Shown piece by piece: positions 60,334 to 64,000 of a DNA stretch of 64,000 nucleotides. The DNA comes from Paraburkholderia sp. BL21I4N1. Its GTDB lineage: Bacteria > Pseudomonadota > Gammaproteobacteria > Burkholderiales > Burkholderiaceae. Under the pieces are notes generated by a model. It had not been told where the DNA came from, searched no databases, and saw nothing but the letters and a program-made list of their open reading frames with translations. The stretch spans positions 62,001 through 126,000 of the forward strand of contig NZ_PVEN01000008.1 in assembly GCF_002973525.1 (NCBI RefSeq), given 5' to 3'. Each line of letters starts with the position of its first letter. Positions within the stretch are counted from its first letter, which is position 1. The translations under genes were made by a program, and so were the position numbers.

Positions 60334-63300
60334 ATGCTATCGATCACGAAGATCAATTCGGCTAAAAATCAAGCCAGAAGCGCGCGTGGCGGCGACTACT
60401 TGTTTTATCTGGGCACCCCCTCAACGCGAGAGCGAAGCGACTTCGCTGAATATGTCGCAGGCAACCGAGAGCTTGGCGCCCCGCCACCGTTTTGGATCGG
60501 CGAGGCCGCGCCGTTGTTGGGGCTGCGCGGCGAGGCGCTGGCGGAGCAAGTCGAGCGGCTGGCTCGCGGCATGCATCCCCTGACCGGCGAGCCGCTTGTG
60601 ACGGGAGCGGGCGAATCGCACGTCATGGGGCTCGACATGACGTTCTCGGCCCCGAAAGATTTCTCCGCCGTGTTCGCCGCCGCCGACTCGCGCACGCAAA
60701 CGGAACTTGTCGATTGCCTGCATGGCGCCGCTCGGGCGGCGCTTGGCTTTGCAGCCACGGCCGTTCTCACGCGCCACGAGCATGGCGGTCGCGTCAAGCG
60801 AGTCGCCGAGGCGACGCTTGCCGCCGCATACACTCATTTCGCCAGCAGGTCGCTCGATCCGCAAATCCATTTGCATGCATTCGTGCTGAACGTGGGGAAG
60901 CGACAGGGGGTAGATGAATGGAGCGCGTTGGAGTTCCGCCCGCAATTTGAGCGCAAGCTCGCGACCGGAGCGCTTTTCCGAGCCGAGTTGGCTTGGCGGC
61001 TTCGCGGCATGGGATTCCGCATCCGGCAAGACGGGCCTTATTTCCATATTGTCGGCATATCGGAGCAGCAGCGCGACGCCCTGTCGACGCGAAGCAAGGA
61101 AATTGATCGCTATCTGAAACAGCAGGGCGTCGCGGAGGCGTCGGACTCCGCCGCGCGAGAAATCGCAGCCTTGAACACTCGCTCCTCGAAGGCGGAGCCG
61201 CCATTGCCAGAGCTTTTGAAGAGATTCAAGGCGCAAACAGCCGCCCTTGGCTTGGACGCCACCGCCGTAATGCGCATGCGCGATCTTGCCGTGGCGAAAG
61301 CATTTCCAACTAGCCCCGAAGATATTCCCGCTCACGCATCCGAAGATCGGCCAACGCAAGCAGACTCCGACGCGGCCTTCACTGTGAACCACGCCGAGCT
61401 CCTCGACGAGCTCATGCTCTCCCAATCCTGCGCGACAGAGCAAGAAGCGCTCGCGGCGATCTGCGCTCGCGCCATGGGCCAAGCGTCAGCTGCCGACTGC
61501 TTGCGCGAGCTCGACCGCTTCATGGCTTGCGATCAAATCGTGCGATTGGGGGCCACTGAGCAAATGACTGAGGTGTTCACATCCAAGGAAAGGCAAGCAT
61601 TGGAATCTGCCATTGACGCCCGCGTGCGCGACGGCTCGACCAGCCGCCAGCATTCGATTGATCGGCGCTTGGTGGAAAAGGAGTTCGACGCGCTTGAAGC
61701 GGAGCTGCGCGCAAAGCTCGGCGTTCCTGTTTCATTGGCTCAGCAACGCGACGCCGCGCTGTATCTGGCTTGCGAAAGCGGACGGCACGCGTTTATCGAG
61801 GGCTGGGCCGGCACGGGGAAAACAACCCTGCTGCGGGCGGCCACTCGCGCCTATGCCGCCGCCGGCTTCGAAGTCTTGGGTTGCTGCCAATCGGCGGCAG
61901 CTTCGCAAAACCTCGGGCGCGAGACCGGCGCGCGCTCGCGCACGATCGCCAGCTTTTTGCTTGCCCTGCGCTCGGGCCGCGTGAAATTCGGCGAGCGCTC
62001 CGTGGTGTTGCTCGACGAGGCCGGAATGGTCGGCTCTCGCGAGTTTTCGCTCCTGCAAGAGGCCGCTCTGAACGCGGGCGCGAAGCTTGTCTGCGTCGGC
62101 GATCCAAAACAATTGCAGCCGATTGAAGCCGGCGGCATATTTGCCTCGCTCATGCGCGCGCATGGGAAGGCTGAGCTTTCGGACATCCAGCGCCAACGGA
62201 CGGACTTCGGCCCACTGATGGACTGGCTCGACTGTCGGGCTCGGGCAGGGCTCGGAATTTCGCGCGAAAAAGCCCAGGCCCTCCGCGAAGTTCCCGAGGA
62301 GGCTCGCATGGTGGCCGCAGAGAGTTTGTGCTCCAAAGACGAAAAACTCGCCCGCGCCTTCGCCAAATGGAAGTCAAGGTTCGATCACGAATGGCTGCGC
62401 GAAGCGGTCCGCTTGTTCGCCGAGGGAGAGGCCCGCGCCGCTTTGGATCTTCTGGATTCGAAGGGCCGCTTGCGCATTGCCGTGTCGCCCGAAGAGGCTT
62501 GGGCGCGGCTCGTCGGCGAGTGGCTGTCAGACAAAACGCCTCTTGTTCAAAAGGCCATGCTCGCCGGCACGCGCGCGGAAGTCGCCGAGTTGAACCGTCT
62601 TGCGCGCGAGCGGCTTGTCGCGTCAGGCGCCGTGCGCGACGATCTGGGCCTCGACGTCGAAATCAAGCAACGCGACGGGGCGACCGAAACGAAGCGCTTC
62701 GCGCCCGGCGATCGCCTGGTTTTCCTAAAGAATGACCGCGATATTGGCGTCGCCAACGGCTCGGCTGGAACGATCGCGTCCATCGAGCGCGGCGAAGACG
62801 GGCCGCAACTTCTGGTCGAATTGGATGGTCCCAATGAGCAAGACAAGAGACAAGTCCGCGCGCCGGTTGGGTTCGCCTGCTTTGACCTCGCCTATTGCTT
62901 GACCAACCACAAGGCGCAGGGGCGGACGTTTGACGCCACCTACGCGCTGGCCAATCCGAACATGACTGACCGCGAATGGACTTACGTCGCGGCAAGCCGT
63001 TCGCGCTTTTCGACCACATTGTTCGTCGCCGCCTCAGCTTTGGGGCTGACCGACCCCGAGTCGCATCGTTCGGGAGCCGACAAGGCCGCGTCGCGCGAGG
63101 CTGTGATCGAGGCGCTCGCGGGACGCATGTCCCGCAGTCGCGCGAAGGGCACAACCCTCGACTACGCTCAGGACCTAGGCATGGACCGGCCGCCAGTTGG
63201 CGGGCGCGAGCGAGCGCATGGCCCGAGGGCGTCGGCCGCGTCGCGCCCGGCAGCGGCCGAACGCGCGGCCCGCGCGCGCGGGACTTTGCCGCCAACTCCG

Positions 63301-63504
63301 CACCAAACGAGCCGCGAACCCCGCAAGGGCGCATCGATTCTTTCTGGCTCGGCGTCTCGGCCGCCCCGCGCTTCGTCGTCTGCGCAGCGGAGAGCCCCGC
63401 CGCCAATTGAATGTCCCGCCATCGCCCCGCGTCCGAACGCTTCGTCGGACGTGGCAGCAGTCGAGCGCGATCACGGCTGGGAACTCGACGGCCCCCAGCG
63501 TTGA
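60334..63504 (+). CDS. MobF-family conjugative relaxase-helicase (TrwC/TraI-like)
   Basis: 1056 aa. Relaxase domain (1-300): catalytic tyrosines Tyr22 and Tyr25 in GGDYLFYLGT, FSAPKDFSAVFA, TRHEHGG and the His triad IHLHAF (His179, His181) which holds metal. Helicase domain RecD/TraI type: Walker A GWAGTGKTT (about 490), LLDEAGMVGS (about 560), GDPKQLQPIEAGG, and late motifs LTNHKAQGRTFDATY and TYVAASRSRFSTTLFVAASAL. The tail is Arg/Pro/Ala-rich. It nicks oriT, stays bound to the 5' end and unwinds the transferred strand. With the coupling protein this gives the island a mobilization system. Confidence 0.95.
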   Translation: MLSITKINSAKNQARSARGGDYLFYLGTPSTRERSDFAEYVAGNRELGAPPPFWIGEAAPLLGLRGEALAEQVERLARGMHPLTGEPLVTGAGESHVMGLDMTFSAPKDFSAVFAAADSRTQTELVDCLHGAARAALGFAATAVLTRHEHGGRVKRVAEATLAAAYTHFASRSLDPQIHLHAFVLNVGKRQGVDEWSALEFRPQFERKLATGALFRAELAWRLRGMGFRIRQDGPYFHIVGISEQQRDALSTRSKEIDRYLKQQGVAEASDSAAREIAALNTRSSKAEPPLPELLKRFKAQTAALGLDATAVMRMRDLAVAKAFPTSPEDIPAHASEDRPTQADSDAAFTVNHAELLDELMLSQSCATEQEALAAICARAMGQASAADCLRELDRFMACDQIVRLGATEQMTEVFTSKERQALESAIDARVRDGSTSRQHSIDRRLVEKEFDALEAELRAKLGVPVSLAQQRDAALYLACESGRHAFIEGWAGTGKTTLLRAATRAYAAAGFEVLGCCQSAAASQNLGRETGARSRTIASFLLALRSGRVKFGERSVVLLDEAGMVGSREFSLLQEAALNAGAKLVCVGDPKQLQPIEAGGIFASLMRAHGKAELSDIQRQRTDFGPLMDWLDCRARAGLGISREKAQALREVPEEARMVAAESLCSKDEKLARAFAKWKSRFDHEWLREAVRLFAEGEARAALDLLDSKGRLRIAVSPEEAWARLVGEWLSDKTPLVQKAMLAGTRAEVAELNRLARERLVASGAVRDDLGLDVEIKQRDGATETKRFAPGDRLVFLKNDRDIGVANGSAGTIASIERGEDGPQLLVELDGPNEQDKRQVRAPVGFACFDLAYCLTNHKAQGRTFDATYALANPNMTDREWTYVAASRSRFSTTLFVAASALGLTDPESHRSGADKAASREAVIEALAGRMSRSRAKGTTLDYAQDLGMDRPPVGGRERAHGPRASAASRPAAAERAARARGTLPPTPHQTSREPRKGASILSGSASRPPRASSSAQRRAPPPIECPAIAPRPNASSDVAAVERDHGWELDGPQR

Positions 63505-63548
63505 ATGGCCGCGAGGAAAAAAGCAGGGAATCGGACAGGGAGAATTGA

Positions 63549-64000
63549 ATGGCGAACGACGAGCGCTCCGGGCGCGGCTGGGATCGGGGCAAAATGACAT
63601 TGCGGCTGTCGAGCGAACGGTCTGCGGCGCTCCGAGAATTGGTCTCGGACGTGCCCGACGCCACGCCGACAGACGCCATAGACATCGCGATCGAGCTGGC
63701 CAAAAGCGCCCGACGGTCAGAGCTGAGCGCCGCGCCCGCGAACCAAGAGCCTTTGGCGGCGGGTCTCGCTGAATTTTTCGGCGCTCATTTTGACGATATG
63801 GCGTCTGCCCTCGCAGACCTTCGGCAAGAGGTGGCCGAGCTCCGAGCGATTCTCACAGCCGGCCAGGAGCAAGAAGACGAGCTGTCAGCAACGCCAACGG
63901 ACGAGGGAGCGCCCCTGTCGCCATTCGAAGCGGCGGCGAGCCTCGCGACTTGGCTCGCAGCGGAGGCGGCCTCGCGCGGCTTGCCCATGCCTGATTCGGC
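63549..64000 (+). CDS. probable mobilization accessory protein (3' end outside window)
   Basis: 150 codons, open to the window edge. It starts MANDERSGRGWDRGKMTLRLSSERSAALRELVSD, which could be a ribbon-helix-helix-like start (MTLRLSSERSAAL), then a helical region with AEFFGAHFDDMASALADLRQEVAELRAIL, a likely coiled coil. A GGGAGA Shine-Dalgarno precedes. It follows the relaxase by 44 bp, so it belongs to the same transcript; RHH accessory factors often help relaxase at oriT. Function not proven. Confidence 0.7.
   Translation, partial: MANDERSGRGWDRGKMTLRLSSERSAALRELVSDVPDATPTDAIDIAIELAKSARRSELSAAPANQEPLAAGLAEFFGAHFDDMASALADLRQEVAELRAILTAGQEQEDELSATPTDEGAPLSPFEAAASLATWLAAEAASRGLPMPDS

Larger units (their letters stand above)
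42773..64000 (+). mobile_element. genomic island / mobilizable element integrated at tRNA-Met (right end outside window)
   Basis: Starting directly after the tRNA: tyrosine integrase, defence-like ATPase, degenerate gene remnants, T6SS effector cassette, regulators, then coupling protein, sigma-like and HTH regulators, second recombinase and MobF relaxase. Base composition is patchier than the core, with AT-rich spacers. No core housekeeping gene occurs after 42,772. T4SS genes are not seen, so the element is either mobilizable only or continues as an ICE beyond the window. Confidence 0.85.

Noticed and set aside
42773..64000. CRISPR array, rRNA or insertion sequence inside the island
   Set aside because: No regularly spaced direct repeats, rRNA segments or transposase motifs were seen; the GTCAAGG palindromes are only two copies and lack spacers.

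Overview
The window looks like the chromosome of a betaproteobacterium of the Burkholderia/Paraburkholderia group. It is GC-rich with strong GC3 bias. Gene blocks familiar from that group are present: pgk-pyk-fba-purC-purE-purK-sua5, and recA-recX-DUF2889-sucC-sucD-TerC-pilin-pglL-moaC. The elongator-type tRNA-Met also fits. Genus placement is an inference from gene content and order, not from a search.

Bases 1-42,610 are ordinary core chromosome. The left part holds an isochorismatase-like hydrolase (cut by the window edge) divergent from a GlxA-type AraC regulator, a CoxG-like protein and a DUF427 protein. It continues with a DegP/MucD protease next to a QseBC/PmrAB-like two-component system, a PBP4-type DD-peptidase, a sterol-desaturase-like membrane enzyme and a GDSL lipoprotein. 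The central part is glycolysis and purine synthesis (fba, pyk, pgk, purC, purE, purK), tRNA t6A synthesis (sua5), AzlCD amino-acid export, ilvE, waaF, moaC, an M48 protease, and a pilin/O-oligosaccharyltransferase pair in which the pilin carries a one-base frameshift. The right part is sucCD, recX, recA with a LexA box, a TctDE-like two-component system and an MHS-type transporter.

At 42,696-42,772 there is a tRNA-Met (CAT). Immediately after it begins a genomic island that runs off the right end of the window. Its first gene is a tyrosine integrase, followed by a fused AAA-ATPase/TOPRIM (DUF4435-like) protein that I read as a candidate anti-phage system. Next come a truncated DUF2971 remnant, a secreted 3D-domain protein, and a compact type VI secretion cassette: PAAR tip, VRR-NUC nuclease effector and TsiV/DUF3396 immunity. 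AraC and XRE regulators follow, then a run of exported proteins starting with a CAP-domain lipoprotein. The last part is a mobilization module: TraD-like coupling protein, sigma-70-like protein, AlpA-like HTH, a second tyrosine recombinase, a MobF relaxase-helicase, and the start of a likely accessory protein. No T4SS or T6SS structural genes are visible in the window.

The observations I would look at first are: (i) the ATPase-TOPRIM gene in the tRNA/integrase hotspot; (ii) the T6SS effector cassette on a mobilizable island, flanked by two related GTCAAGGG palindromic elements; (iii) an array of TTAAG half-sites with exact 11-bp period between the two-component system and degP, which looks like a PmrA/QseB binding array; and (iv) the frameshifted pilin with an unusually long prepilin leader beside its probable glycosyltransferase.
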